Notes under the pieces: generated by a model | Database searches by the model: none | Seen by the model: only the letters and a program-made list of their open reading frames with translations | Told to the model about the DNA's origin: nothing | Shown here: one piece after another, positions 11,501 to 20,834 of the stretch | Numbering within the stretch: the stretch's first letter is position 1 | How the letters are laid out: each line of letters starts with the position of its first letter | Translations under genes and position numbers: made by a program | Assembly (NCBI RefSeq): GCF_039555335.1 | Contig: NC_092637.1 | Span: forward strand, 9,322,815 to 9,386,814 | Length of the DNA: 64,000 bases | DNA from: Amphiura filiformis | Taxonomy: Eukaryota > Echinodermata > Ophiuroidea > Amphilepidida > Amphiuridae | Direction of reading: 5' to 3'

Positions 11501-14500
11501 TAAATAAACTGAAGTTATGTGCATCGTATCATTATATCCACAGACCGCAGTTAGTCCGTGCACATCGTGCATTTCAATACTAAAATGCAGCAAACCTTTG
11601 ACGAAGCGCGACTACCGTGATGTTGCAAATTCGGCGCTAACAACGCGACGGCGCACAGTTCATTCATAAATTTCCACTCAGCAACAACAGATCGCCTCAG
11701 CAGCCAATCAGAGACAAGTGCGTGCAACGCAGTAAATAAGCGATGTATCCTTACAATACGCGCTCGTCAAAGGTTTTCTGCATTTTAGTATATAGGCCCT
11801 TGGTTTATGAATATCAATTTTCTTCAGTCAAAACGCATTCCCGGAGCACATTATAGGCCTACCGGACATATAATCAAACCGGAGAGCACCATCAGCATAA
11901 TAGGCCTGCCACTTGTTTATTAGTACACACCTGGGACGGGTTTCAGGCAATCGATCATGCCTCTACCCGCGTTATAAAAAGGGGTGGAAAAGTGCACAGG
12001 AGTGTGTAATTGAATGGGAGTGAAATTGCGAGGGTGCGAAATGTAGACTACGAGTTACTTTTAGTAGCTAAAATGGGCGTGTAGTCCAACGTCACGGGTT
12101 CACGGGGTCACATCACAAAACTTGGATTTATTAATTTATTTTATACTTTGAAACACTATATGCACCTTATTGATAGTTAATATAATATTTACTGATATGA
12201 TACGGTACTTGTATTTGATTTGGCATCGTAAATTGCTGGATTTTCGATCCAACAGTATTGATCACTTTTGCTAAGATTATTGTACAATGAAATCACCCGC
12301 CATTTTGAGCATGGTGGTGTTCAGCATAGTTGTATGATCGCTATGCGTATTAATCTGGCGTCCCCGGTTCGATTCCACAGACGGCTTATTGAAATTATTT
12401 AGCATCTGTTCATCTTTTTTCTTTTACGAAAAGGAAAAACTATATTGCAAATCAAGATGTGTGATTATTTATAATTTATTAGCCTATTTTGCGCTCACTT
12501 TTAGTTCATACTCTTCTGTGGCTATTCCGTTTAAAGACAAACCTCCCTCTGGAATCTACCGGCGGATGGGTACTGCTGGGTGCATTCTACTGCCCTTAAG
12601 AGATCTACAATTTTAATTTTGTTTGGACTTTCACTGGGATCACTGAATGGGCCTTTAAATATTTGGTCCAATTCCTTAAGGTTCAAATTTTAAGTGCAGG
12701 TTAGAATCAGAGTGGTTGAGGTTACTTTTTTAATATCACAAATATCTGAAATGCTATACTCTGACAAAAGTAATCTGAAAGTAATGTATAGTCAAGACAA
12801 CGCCCAAAAACATGTATCTAAATTGCCACTCCACAATGCACATTTGAAGTTCAATTAGCATCTTGCCTAATCACCAGGGCTTCTAGGATATCTCCGGCAA
12901 TCACAACATTATGCCTGAAATGATAGAAAATTAATTATCAAGCACAGATCATGTGGTTTTATTTGAAACAAACTCATACTGACCATGCATAAAAACAAAT
13001 AAATACAGCCGTCTCTCAACACGCGATATCTAAATTCCCGGGCGCAGAGATTGTAGAGTGCAATGACGTCCTAAATGCAATGAAGGCTGACAACAATTGA
13101 GCACAAGTAACCATGACGTTATTGCACTAGACAATTTCGCCGGGGGAATTATGAATATTGTGTGTTTGGAGCCGGCTGTTTTTATTAGTTTTTATGGTCA
13201 ATTCAAGTTTGTAAAACCATGTGATCCGTGCTTGATAATTTTTTTTAACATATACGGCATAATGTTGTGATCCTAATGTAGCAACAGCTTGAACAGAATA
13301 GTTGAAATTAAGGGCCTTATATTTGCAAACAATACCTGCATTTTTATAGACATATGGGATTGTTAATATGGAGTGCTCAAGTGCTATCAGTGTACCTTTG
13401 TTGTAATATTTCGGGCCGTTTGCCCATATTTGGCCATTTGGGCACCTGTACGCACGTTATGGTATAATGCTAAGTGCTATCAGTATACCATTTCAGAGGG
13501 CTGGAGCTACTATATTTGTTCAGGGAGAACCTTGCAGTTGCCAGGGCAACGAAAAAAGGAAACCCTGTTCTATGGACCTGACCGACCCAGATTTGGAAAC
13601 AAAATTTTCCTGTAAAAATGACCGTCAACCCAAAGTTCAAAAATATCATGAGCCAATTTTTTTTTTTGTATTTCCGAAAATTGCAAAATATTTACAGATT
13701 TTGATGCTTTTTTTTGGTTGTTTGCCAGAAGAAACAATAATTTATAGACTGATGGACCCTACTTGAAGGTCTCTCTGCTCATTCAACAAGGTTGCTTTTT
13801 TCAGTCACCTTATGGACAGCTGTATTTTTTTAGAAATATTTACTAAATCAAGACTTACTAGAAGTTTATATATATATATTTGTATGGTGTGTTTTAACTC
13901 TCTTCACGCGGGTGTCGACTGCAGACGACCAGTTTCAAAAAATTTTAAAAATTTAAAAAAATTTCAGAAATGTAAATTTTCATGACCATATTTGGAATCT
14001 GCATGAAAAATGCATTAAAATTAGTACAAGCAAGCCTAGTATTGGTTCAGTAGTTCTTAAGTTAGCTCTTGAAATTTTGAGAAAATATTTCAAAACTTGA
14101 ACTTTTCCCATTGAAGCACATGGCTAGCATGCAGAGCATTAACATAAACAATAAGCATCTTGGGTACTGAATTAGGTTGAATACGGTGGTATCTTTGTTT
14201 GGTGTTGACTTGTTATTTATCGATTAAAAAAAACTTATCATTGATAAACATACAATTTTTTTTTCAGATGGCCATAGTATTAGAATCCATGTCGGATGGA
14301 GCAGTTAAAATGGGAATGCAGAGGCATATGGCTACCAGGATGGCTGCACAAATTATGATGGTAGGTGGACTATTCAAGTTGAAATCCATACACCCCCTAT
14401 GAAAGATATGACCTTAATCTTCCACACAGGGAGTGTGACTTTCAAATGGAGTCACCAATTCAGTGTCATCTGCTCCAAAATGGGCAATTCCAGTTGAAAT

Positions 14501-15597
14501 CCATACACCCCATATGAAAGACATGACCTTAATCTTCTACACAGGGAGTGTGAATTTCAAATGGAGCCACCCATTCAATGTCGTCTGCTCCAAAATGGGC
14601 TATTCCAGTTGAAATCCATACACCCCCTATGAAAGACATGACCTTAATCTTCCACACATGGAGTGTGAATTTCAAATAGGAGTACCTGGATGGGTGACTC
14701 GTTTTAAAATCTGCATGCCCGGTGTAGGAGATTAAGGTCATGATTTCCATAGGGGTGTAGGATTTCAACTGGAATAATCCAATAAATGATTGCCTTCTTT
14801 ACTCCTAGCAAAGATCAACTACAGCTGTCTAATATTAAGCTACTTATTTGCCTTAACAGTATTTTAAGTAATTATAATAAGGTATGTAAATACCAAAAGT
14901 TCCTTCTCCTGTAGGACTAACCTCCATATTTAGACCAGGTCTTAAGTTAAACTTGTTTTGTGCATTTACCTTCAAGTTTTAGTGACCTGTGCAAAGTATC
15001 TGACTGTGGAGGTTTTATGTAACCAATGTACGTATACTGCTTCAATCTAGAAGTACAAACCAAATCTATGGCATCGAGGGTCGATGCTTTGTGTCACACG
15101 CATTGCATGTTAAAAATGTGATGCATAAAGAGCATGGTGCGCTTGGCAAGTACAAATCGCACAGCAGTTGATGCGCCATACCTCCAGTTTCCGAGGTTTA
15201 TTTACCTCGTATTTCTGAGTTGACAGATTATGCATACATTTTGTCATACCTACAGGGTACAGGTAAAATGCAGCTAGAAACGGGTCTCCATCCAGGTCAA
15301 ATCAAGGATTCTGTGTACGCGTGTTCACCAAACGGTACTACCATAAGAGGAGTGCAAATAATTCGACTGTGGAGTATTTATGTAACTAATGTATATACAT
15401 ACATTTTGTCATACCTACAGGGTACAGGTAAAATGCAACTAGAAACGGGTCTGCATCCAGGTCAAATCAAGGATTCAGTGTGTTCACCAAACGGTACTAC
15501 CATAAGAGGAGTGCATGCCATGGAGCAGGGTGGAGTTAGGGGAGCATTGATGGAAGCAATGGAGGTATCTGTCAAGAGAGCTGAAGAAATATCGTGA
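2483..15597 (+). CDS. PYCR3: Pyrroline-5-carboxylate reductase, PYCR3-like (spliced gene, 5' end outside window)
   Basis: Five exons, 2483-2547, 4763-4942, 8775-8984, 14268-14360 and 15421-15597, join in frame with GT-AG introns. They give 240 residues ending at a TGA at 15595. P5C reductase performs the last step of proline synthesis, reducing pyrroline-5-carboxylate with NAD(P)H. Family landmarks are the SAPSDRNL strand after the nucleotide loop, ACKP after the second Rossmann part, RAMPN with VQEG, GAVKMGM, and SPNGTTI; the Ser and last Thr of that motif match the substrate-binding Ser/Thr of the family. The C-terminus stops soon after the AEEIS helix, as in the short PYCR3 type rather than the extended PYCR1/2 type. 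The first exon, with the GxGxM dinucleotide loop (roughly 30 residues), is not visible. The usual GLSGSGPAY stretch reads GGAYGGAIAY here. Introns are loaded with repeats, and two exons have upstream partial duplicates. Confidence 0.9.
2548..4762 (+). other. PYCR3-like intron a with repeats
   Basis: A 2.2-kb intron. It holds a palindromic MITE copy (2845-3115) interrupted by a short SINE-like tail, two copies of an 'acctcattttgcatttag' motif near 3460-3525, and otherwise unremarkable AT-rich DNA. It ends in a polypyrimidine tract and 'tttctacag'. Confidence 0.8.
2845..3115. mobile_element. Palindromic MITE, family copy 2, interrupted
   Basis: The right half (about 2960-3115, ending 'tgcatcattttgatatggat') matches the right half of the 1135-1412 element. 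The left half is reduced to about 2845-2880. It is broken by 2890-2945, which contains a 'tttataaagcgcctttctcc' motif like the start of the SINE at 60350. Confidence 0.6.
4763..4942 (+). CDS. PYCR3: PYCR3-like exon b
   Basis: A 180-nt, phase-0 exon between 'tttctacag' and 'gtaagtag', encoding 60 residues from EKGIQTTH to IPKLEA. It contains the VVILACKP strand-turn, where the Lys-Pro contacts cofactor in this family, and the SLLAAVTI strand. An out-of-frame splice reading is excluded because both neighbours are also phase 0. Confidence 0.92.
5472..5552 (-). repeat. tRNA-derived sequence (SINE head or tRNA-like repeat)
   Basis: Read on the minus strand, an A-box (GTGTGGTGTAGTGGTTAAC) is followed by a B-box-like GGAGTTCAATCC. 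This resembles a tRNA-Glu/Gly-type promoter. The acceptor arms do not close well and the sequence is embedded in repeat DNA, so it is most likely a SINE head. Confidence 0.55.
5780..6385 (+). mobile_element. tRNA-derived SINE with a second, diverged body copy upstream
   Basis: The complete copy (about 5990-6385) has an A-box AGTTAGCTCAATCGATAAGG, a B-box GGTTCGAACTC, a body containing 'gagctgatcctggttgcga', and a T-rich end after 'gcgcactataaatcactacg'. The piece at 5785-5985 is a diverged body copy ('aagctgatcctggctgct') also ending in 'gcgctatat'. The arrangement looks like a head-to-tail dimer. Confidence 0.75.
6545..6672. repeat. Short tandem repeat, about 24-bp unit
   Basis: About five to six degenerate copies of 'ccttatttttgacatagtga', with variants such as 'ccttattgttgatatagtga'. 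No coding function is apparent; the minus-strand frame over it is a repeat artefact. Confidence 0.8.
6928..8774 (+). repeat. 17-unit tandem array of a splice acceptor plus exon start
   Basis: The GGTTTACC exon-start motif recurs at 6945, 7053, 7159, 7267, 7375, 7483, 7591, 7700, 7808, 7915, 8023, 8131 (mutated), 8238, 8346, 8453, 8561 and 8669, then in the real exon at 8775. Unit length is 106-109 bp. Each unit has a T/C-rich tract ending CCTGTTACCAG, then the first 61 nt of PYCR exon c up to GTACAAG, then about 46 nt of intron ('cctgatataacctttaaata' and 'ttgtggtt'). The unit at 8131 has lost the AG (accATTGATTACC). Units differ at a few sites: CGTGCT as in the real exon, or CATACT, or CGTACT. 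This suggests past exchange between units. No consensus GT donor follows the 61-nt exon piece. Confidence 0.95.
8775..8984 (+). CDS. PYCR3: PYCR3-like exon c (the exon copied in the array)
   Basis: A 210-nt, phase-0 exon following 'ccctgttaccag' and followed by 'gtaagt', encoding 70 residues from GLPSGTRVLR to GGAYGGAIAY. It contains RAMPN and VQEG, which are strongly conserved in P5C reductases. The C-terminal GGAYGGAIAY replaces the usual T-G-L/A-S-G-S-G-P-A-Y/F. Only this copy continues past GTACAAG into GAGGGATGT, which marks it as the functional acceptor in the standard transcript. Confidence 0.92.
9023..9282. mobile_element. 260-bp MITE with inverted ends
   Basis: The left end ATATGTGACATGATCAAGGG and the right end (reverse) ATATGTGACACGATCAAGGG match with one mismatch, and both continue into GAATGAGTC. 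No coding sequence lies inside. Confidence 0.8.
9338..9742 (+). mobile_element. tRNA-derived SINE, inserted in an older repeat
   Basis: The head has GTGGCCTAATGGTTAAC (A-box) and GGGTTTGATCCCC (B-box). The body contains 'ttaacccctgactgttccca' and the sequence ends in (AATC)n. Flanking DNA ('attcagtgatttgctcatca' before, 'atagatgtgctaacatag' after) matches continuous sequence near 16470-16555. The SINE therefore interrupts a copy of that older repeat. Its 3' half is shared with the differently headed element at 60350. Confidence 0.8.
9927..10378. mobile_element. Half copy of the TTAA foldback family
   Basis: Starts at TTAAGGGCTGGGG and runs through 'gagcacatcagacacatcaa' and 'ttctgatatcaaataatttt'. 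This parallels the left arm of the 15817-16460 element. Only parts of the right arm are recognisable (about 10270-10376, 'catacactttaagtacat'). Confidence 0.6.
10379..11579. other. Non-coding intron sequence, nothing specific seen
   Basis: AT-rich, with a few TAGGCCTA words and no gene-like frame. A 'tgttttcttt' stretch near 10720 and runs around 11400-11470 ('ttttaccctgattttaccct') are low-complexity. Confidence 0.5.
11580..11788. mobile_element. 209-bp MITE with TA target duplication
   Basis: Inverted ends CTAAAATGCAGCAAACCTTT and (reverse) CTAAAATGCAGAAAACCTTT continue into GACGA. TA dinucleotides flank both sides (11578-9, 11789-90). A TA duplication is typical of Tc1/mariner-type or similar transposition. 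Confidence 0.8.
12310..12386 (+). repeat. tRNA-like sequence
   Basis: A-box-like 'tggtggtgttcagcatagtt' and B-box 'ccccggttcgattccacag' are spaced as in a tRNA gene. The acceptor arms do not close, so it is probably a SINE head. Confidence 0.4.
12891..13272. mobile_element. Palindromic MITE (TCTCCGGCAATCA family), copy 1
   Basis: The left end TCTCCGGCAATCACAACATT pairs with the right end 'ggcataatgttgtgatc'; internal arms include 'catgtggttttattt' and its inverse. The right end is truncated by a few bases. A complete copy of the family is at 18401-18779. Confidence 0.8.
13273..14267. other. Non-coding intron sequence with dispersed-repeat pieces
   Basis: Contains two close copies of a 'gtgctatcagtataccattt' motif (13381 and 13473). 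It also contains 'cctgaccgacccagattt', which recurs at 28307. No gene-like frame is supported; it ends in the polypyrimidine tract of the next exon. Confidence 0.5.
14268..14360 (+). CDS. PYCR3: PYCR3-like exon d
   Basis: A 93-nt, phase-0 exon between 'tttttttttcag' and 'gtaggt', encoding 31 residues from MAIVLESMSDGAVKM to AAQIMM. It matches the dimerisation helices of the family (ALADGGVKMG then LAAQ type). All residues expected for helix packing are present. Confidence 0.9.
14365..14790. mobile_element. TTGAAATCCATACACCCC-type palindromic MITE, tripled left arm
   Basis: Three successive copies of the left arm start at about 14374, 14488 and 14604 ('tgaaatccatacacccc', then 'gaccttaatcttccacaca'). 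A single inverted right arm follows (14705-14780, 'gattaaggtcatgatttcc'). The same family occurs at 18215, 30190, 45530 and 45840. It lies just inside intron d. Confidence 0.8.
15228..15364 (+). pseudogene. Upstream partial duplicate of the last PYCR exon
   Basis: After 'tttgtcatacctacag' (the same acceptor as the real exon) the first 100 nt of the last exon are repeated at 15256-15355, from GGTACAGG to AGAGGAGTGCA. It carries a six-base in-frame addition (GTG-TACGCG-TGT), and the sequence then diverges into 'aataattcgactgtggag'. No donor follows at once. It could act as an alternative acceptor, but the downstream frame would run into intron. Confidence 0.85.
15421..15597 (+). CDS. PYCR3: PYCR3-like last exon (e)
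   Basis: A 177-nt exon after 'tttgtcatacctacag', encoding 58 residues and a TGA stop. It contains GTGKMQLETGLHPGQIKDSV, then CSPNGTTIRG, AMEQGGVRGA and the final AEEIS helix. The Ser-Pro-x-Gly-x-Thr motif is the substrate-binding loop of the family. The short tail after the helix fits PYCR3. Confidence 0.92.
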   Translation, partial: GTGKMQLETGLHPGQIKDSVCSPNGTTIRGVHAMEQGGVRGALMEAMEVSVKRAEEIS

Positions 15598-15816
15598 TAA
15601 TGGATCTCGACTTGAAGGAATGTCTATTGTCATGTGAGTGCAATAGGTTCCGCTGCATTTAACCACAAATTGCCTCAGGCAAAACTCTTCCTGGGAACTA
15701 AACAACCCACAAAGTTATCTTCTGTAACTCATTGACCATCTGTGTCATATACTGCCTTTAGCTATAATGGCAGCCTGGTGATCTGGTTGGCTCATTGACA
15801 ATTCTTAAACACTTAA
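15598..15816 (+). other. Putative PYCR 3' UTR
   Basis: Sequence after the stop shows no AATAAA before the foldback insertion at 15817. The poly(A) site may lie within or beyond that element, or a variant signal may be used. Confidence 0.4.
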
Positions 15817-16460
15817 GGGATGGGGTATGAACGTTTGGACAGTATTTACTGTGGGACATTAGAGCACATCAGACATATCGAATTGCATTCTCAATACGAG
15901 GGATGGCCTTCTGATATCAAATAATTTTGATTTATTGAAATTCCCAATGTAATACAGATTTTAATGGCAAATGATTAAAAATTTATATTTTTGATATTTA
16001 ACAGTACTCGAAGTAAACTTTATAAATCTGATGATTTATACTTAAAGTGTGTGTAGGTGGGATGAAAGCCGATGATCAATTAAAATTTTGACCTTTCGTA
16101 TTGAAGATATGGATTTTTTTCCCCAAAACACCAAACAAAATTAGGTCTTTTTGGGAAAAAAATCAATATCTTCAATATGAAAGGTCAACATTTTCAATTG
16201 ATCGTTGGCTTTTCCTCCCATCTACATACACTTTAAGAATAAGTCATAAGATTTATACAATTTACTTTGAGGACTGTTATATATCAAAAATATCAAATTT
16301 TAATAATTTGTCATAAAATTTGTATTATATCGTGAATTTCAAAAAATGAAAATTATTTGATATCAGAAAGACATTCTTCGTATTCAGGATGCAATTCGAT
16401 ATGTCTGATGTGCTCTCATGTCCCACAAAAAATACTGTCAAAATGCTCATTCCAGATCCC
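15817..16460. mobile_element. 644-bp TTAA-flanked foldback element
   Basis: TTAA precedes GGGATGGGG at the left end, and GATCCC is followed by TTGA (a decayed TTAA) at the right. The arms pair over most of their length: 'gagcacatcagacatatcga' with 'tcgatatgtctgatgtgctc', and the centre near 16130 'cccaaaaca'. The minus-strand frames inside are palindrome artefacts. Confidence 0.8.
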
Positions 16461-17439
16461 TTGAAGACCCATTCAGTGATTTGCTCATCAGGAAAAAAAA
16501 TCATCAAAATTTAGATTTTGGTACCTTTGTCATTGTCATAGATGTGCTAACATAGCCTGTTAGTGGTCCAGCCGAAAGCTGTGTATTAACATATGAATCA
16601 GTAATTGATATACTGACAGTATATAAATTAGCTACATGTATTTGAATGGGGCTTCAACTTCATCGATACTGCTGTTTTCTTCGTTTTTTTTTGGCCAAAT
16701 CTGTCATTTCAAAATTACCAAAAGACAATTTGAATAACTTATCCTTCACTTTTAAGCAATTTATAAACAAGTATAATATTTTTTACCCCTATGCTGGGAT
16801 CACTGAATGGGTATTTAAGAAAGTTCCTGCAATTACCTGTGTGATATGACACGATATCACACACTTTAGCGCAAGTGGGTCGACACGATACTCGTACACG
16901 CACTATTTGAACCAATCGGAGATGCATAGCAACAACATGACTAATCGATTCTAAGTCCTAGGTATTTCCTTGTAAAATGTAGGATTTAATTTGATTAAAA
17001 TTTAATATACTTATGATTAATGTATTTATTGAATCAAAGTATTTAACTTATAATATAATGATTACGCCTGTGTTATATGAAATGATAGATGCACTCCACG
17101 GCTAAAAACAATACCTTTATTCTCTAAATCTTAACTACTGGAGAGAATTAAAGTTGTGATCAATTCTGTTCAGGCATTGAAACCTAATAGCAAGAAAGAT
17201 GTATGTCCAATAGCTGCCTATTTGAAAAAACTGTTAGCCCTATGAGAACTACCTGCCGATTGGCCAAAATGAATATTGTGTCCAATTTTGAACCAATCAA
17301 GGAGGGTATCAATAAGATCATCTGCAAAATGCAAGTTAGACCATAAATAGTTTAAAGCCTAGTCATAATTGGCAATTGAGATGAACATTCCAAGTTAAAG
17401 GTGTCAACTCCTGAGGTAGTGGGAATTGACCTTTTCGGT
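16461..17439. other. Non-coding; remnants of dispersed repeats
   Basis: 16470-16560 and 16630-16820 match flanks of the 9300-9930 region ('attcagtgatttgctcatca', 'atagatgtgctaacatag'). 17225-17290 has 'gagaactacctgccgattgg', matching the end of the TTAA MITE at 36003. No gene is seen. Confidence 0.55.
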
Positions 17440-17596
17440 AAATCCCATAAGCCTTTGCGAGTACACCCGAGATGTCGTCATTTGACGTCAAGCCGACTTG
17501 TAATGTGCAGAATGATATTCGCTAAATGATGTGCGCATCAGTGCAGATCAGCATGACATCAAATGACAACATCTCAGGTGTACTCGCATAGGATTT
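17440..17596. mobile_element. 157-bp palindromic MITE
   Basis: The left 'tttgcgagtacacccgagat' and 'gtcgtcatttga' pair with the right 'tcaaatgacaac' and 'atctcaggtgtactcgcat'; the outer AAATCC/GGATTT also pair. Internal sequence is not coding. Confidence 0.8.
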
Positions 17597-18006
17597 ACAG
17601 GGGTTGGTAGGGATTTGCTGCTGAGAATTCTTATCCCATCCTGATACCAATTTTCCAAGAACTTTGGACCATCGCTATAATTTTCGACTAAATTTAATGC
17701 ATATTACAAATGTTTTTGCACATTTTCCCAAATTTTTTGGAAAATTTTGCCTACAGTGAGACAAAATTGGGAAAATTCTCAAAAATGTGATCCATGTTTG
17801 CGGCACATTCCATTTACATACCCCCTGAGAACTTCAATCACCTGATGAATGAATCTCTACCCTAATGCCTCAATATGATGTTGATGGATTTCTCACAAAT
17901 ACAGTTTCAAAAAATCTAACATGAGGTAGCCATTGCACATAGGAATTTCTTGCACTCACATGATATTAAACTCACTGAACTGATATCTGCTGATAACTAG
18001 TTATCG

Positions 18007-18178
18007 TTTGATCAGCTCGTAATAGGCGGGAAATGTTAGGTTTTACTACTACACTCAAAAGTAGACCCACGTTAATTTGTGATGCTTCTGGTGAGATGTT
18101 ACAAGATAATTCTCAAAATAAATTATTTTGTTATTAATCTGCGATGTTATAAGGCCCGCCGATTACGAGCTGATCAAA
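18007..18178. mobile_element. 172-bp MITE
   Basis: Inverted ends TTTGATCAGCTCGTAATAGG and (reverse) TTTGATCAGCTCGTAATCGG continue into CGGG. The inside is AT-rich. Confidence 0.75.
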
Positions 18179-18212
18179 GTAAAGTAGTCACTGAATGTGA
18201 AATCTGGACAGG

Positions 18213-18372
18213 CAATGGACTATTCCAGTTGAAATCCATACACCCCCTATGGAAGACATGACCTTTATCGCTCCTACAGGGAGTGTGAATTTTAAATGGG
18301 GTTACCTGAATGGGCGGCTCCATTTGAAGTCTACACCCCCTGTGATCATTTTAACTTGAATAGCCAATTTGA
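18213..18372. mobile_element. TTGAAATCCATACACCCC-type MITE, single copy
   Basis: The left arm 'ggactattccagttgaaatc' and the inverted right end 'ttttaacttgaatagcc' enclose about 120 bp. Same family as 14365-14790. Confidence 0.7.
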
Positions 18373-18400
18373 TTGATATGACACGCATACCTCAACTTAA

Positions 18401-18779
18401 AGGGAGTCTCCGGCAATCATAACATTATGCCTGATATGTTAGAAAAATAATTATTAAGCACGAATCACATGGTTTTATTTAAAACAAACAGGGAACAAAA
18501 CTCATTAACCATAAAAACAGTCGGCTCTCAACATGTGATATTCAAAATTCCCGCGCCGAAATTGTTTAAGTGCAATGACGTAATGGTTATTAGTACTCGA
18601 TTATCATCAGCTTTTGTTGTATTACTGGAACGTCATTGCACTCAACAATTTCGGCGCCCGGAAATTTTGAGACAGGTGTTTTTATTCGTTTTTAAGGTCA
18701 ATATCGGCTTGTTTTAAATAAAACCATGTGATTCATGCTTACATATAAGGCATAATGTTGTGATTGCCGGAGTCATCCT
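18401..18779. mobile_element. Palindromic MITE (TCTCCGGCAATCA family), copy 2, TTAA target site
   Basis: TTAA at 18397-18400 and at 18780-18783 flank ends AGGGAGTCTCCGGCAATCA and (reverse) AGGATGACTCCGGCAATCA. The arms are about 130 bp. The TTAA duplication is the hallmark of piggyBac- and Kolobok-type transposition (established knowledge); no transposase is present. Confidence 0.85.
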
Positions 18780-18783
18780 TTAA

Positions 18784-20060
18784 AGCTATAATACTAGTAG
18801 ACTGAAACAGTAGATAGAGCCTATGCAATACAACTTCCCCAGGGCCCAACTATTTTCATGACGTGAAATCCTGCGATGCACCTTGCAATCTGCCCTTTTC
18901 TGCGGAATAAGATATGGCACGCCGAAATTTGACTTTTCCCATGCAATCCATTTTATGGTAAATTTCGCAAAGAAGTAGGGTTTCTCTCCTAGCTTTCTGT
19001 TAATGAAAACGATCTGACAACCTTGTTTTAAAACTTGCACAAGCACTGTTAGAAACTTGAAATCTATGATGTCGTCAAAATCCCTGCAACATGCCATTTT
19101 CCTTGAATTTAAAAAGTTTTCACACAAATGAATATTTTCTGTGCAGTTCTCCACGAAATTGGTTACTGAATTATGTGATATTCATCCTCATTTATATGAA
19201 GTTCTGTCCTCCAGGGGCCCCCTTTGGGTTTTCCCATAATAATACGATAAAACAGTGGTAGGTATGAATGGTTGTTGATTCAATTTTGAGACCTGTCCTT
19301 CTGTCACCTTGGAGCTAACAATGTCCTCCAACATGGCTGCCATTTCAATTCTGATTATACTACATGTATTCTGATTGGGGGTATTGCATAGGCTCAATTC
19401 AGTTACTAACTCAGAAACTGATCTTCATAAGAAGTTGTACATTTACCAAAGATTACTAAAACTAAAGTTTGTTTAGTTTTTGTTACCACGCTCGTCAGTA
19501 AAGTTTCAAGTTACGCGAGTCAGTCATTATGTGACATGTAACTAACGTTAAGTGTTGCACCTTACTGCGTGCATGCCATTCTATATCTTTTTTTTTTTTC
19601 CGCCAAATATAATCTGAACAAACTTGAATAACAGTGGACACTAATAACTGAACTATCTGAAGTTACAGAGTGGTTGTCCGACAGGCAGCCGAAATGTATA
19701 CACAAAGTTCTTTCATATCTTCTTCATCTTTCCATTGTCAATAAATTGTCATAAACTATAATTTGTGCTCTGTGCAAAATTTCCAATCTGTGCATGTTTT
19801 AATGAAAAATGATATAAAAAGTGAGAATTTTGATACAAACACACCCGTTTGTATAAACCCCAAGTGTGGTGTTTTCAACTGTTGAGTTTTATACACCCAT
19901 ATTCTGACCGTGGAGTTTCACACAAAGAGTAACCCTGGAATTATGGAAACCTTTGGGCCTCATAACTGCTAAATTGTTGGTCTAAAGTATGAAAGAAATA
20001 AAGCAAGGTACACCAACTTGATGTGGGGAAACGTAAAATGCAGACTAGACAGTATGCAGG
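18784..20060. other. Intergenic, no gene seen
   Basis: AT-rich DNA. A minus-strand frame at 18786-19154 and others lack motifs or splice context. A homopolymer T run is at 19590. Confidence 0.5.
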
Positions 20061-20345
20061 GGGGGGGGGGTGCAAAAACAGCAAATGTAGGCATAAGAAG
20101 TAGGCAAAGTTCGATAGCCAATAATTACCACTTCCAAGGCCCACAGGAGTGCTAAACCTGCAAAAACAACAAGGATCAATGGGAATACAAAAGTGCACTA
20201 GAACGAGTGCAATATAAACAGACACACTAACCAAACAACCAGTGTAGGCACAAAAACAGGCAAAGTTCGATGGTCAAAAATTGCCAATTCCAGAGCCCAC
20301 AAAAGTGTCAGGAAAACAGTACAAAAGTACACTGGAAGTGATGAA
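20060..20345. repeat. Two tandem units of about 156 bp
   Basis: 'aggcaaagttcgatagccaa' at 20103 recurs as 'aggcaaagttcgatggtcaa' near 20259, with matching following sequence ('cccacagg'/'cccacaaa'). A G run at 20050-20060 precedes it. Confidence 0.65.
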
Positions 20346-20396
20346 ATCACTGCACTGTGCACATAGCAGTCAAACAAAAAACAGACAAAAAACAAC

Positions 20397-20432
20397 CGAT
20401 GTTTCGAGCAGATAAACTGCTCTTCTTCAGGG
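20397..20432 (-). ncRNA. Hammerhead-like motif of the Penelope-element type (degenerate)
   Basis: Minus strand reads CCCTGAAGAAGAGCAG, loop TTTAT, then CTGCTCGAAACATCGG. A perfect six-base-pair stem (GAGCAG/CTGCTC) sits between a CTGAAGA box and GAAAC, close to the hammerhead core CTGATGA-stem II-GAAA. The box differs at one position and has one extra A, so activity is doubtful. Such motifs are known in terminal repeats of Penelope-like retroelements; no reverse transcriptase is visible next to it. Confidence 0.35.
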
Positions 20433-20834
20433 TCAGACAAAATATAAAGCAAACAACAAGAACTCAAGGGTTGACAAACAGAAGGCCTTAAAGGGGGGTA
20501 ACTCTATTGGTTTTGGATATGGATTGTCTTTAAAATTTCATATAATATCAAATATTGTCCCTTTTATGCAGCTTTATAAAAAAACCGAGAGTATTTTCTA
20601 CGTAAATGTGAATAAATAGCAAAATTTGCAACCCAATACTTGGTATGCGTGAATTGCATTCTGGGAAGGGAAGCAATAGCATGTGCCGTAATTCCTGTTC
20701 GTCATGTGCCATGCGTGCATGGTTGCACTGACATTAACCAAGCTCCACTGTACTAGGTACACATTCCAATACTACGGTGACATTTCCCCACCAGTCTTTT
20801 CGTGTTCGTCTGTATATCGTTCATGATGATTTTT

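Larger units (their letters stand above)
8985..14267 (+). other. PYCR3-like intron c, repeat-filled
   Basis: A 5.3-kb intron. It holds a 260-bp MITE (9023), a SINE (9338), half of a TTAA foldback element (9927), a TA-flanked MITE (11580), a tRNA-like repeat (12310) and a palindromic MITE (12891). Stretches 10400-11570 and 11800-12300 show no gene, only AT-rich unique-looking DNA. Confidence 0.8.
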
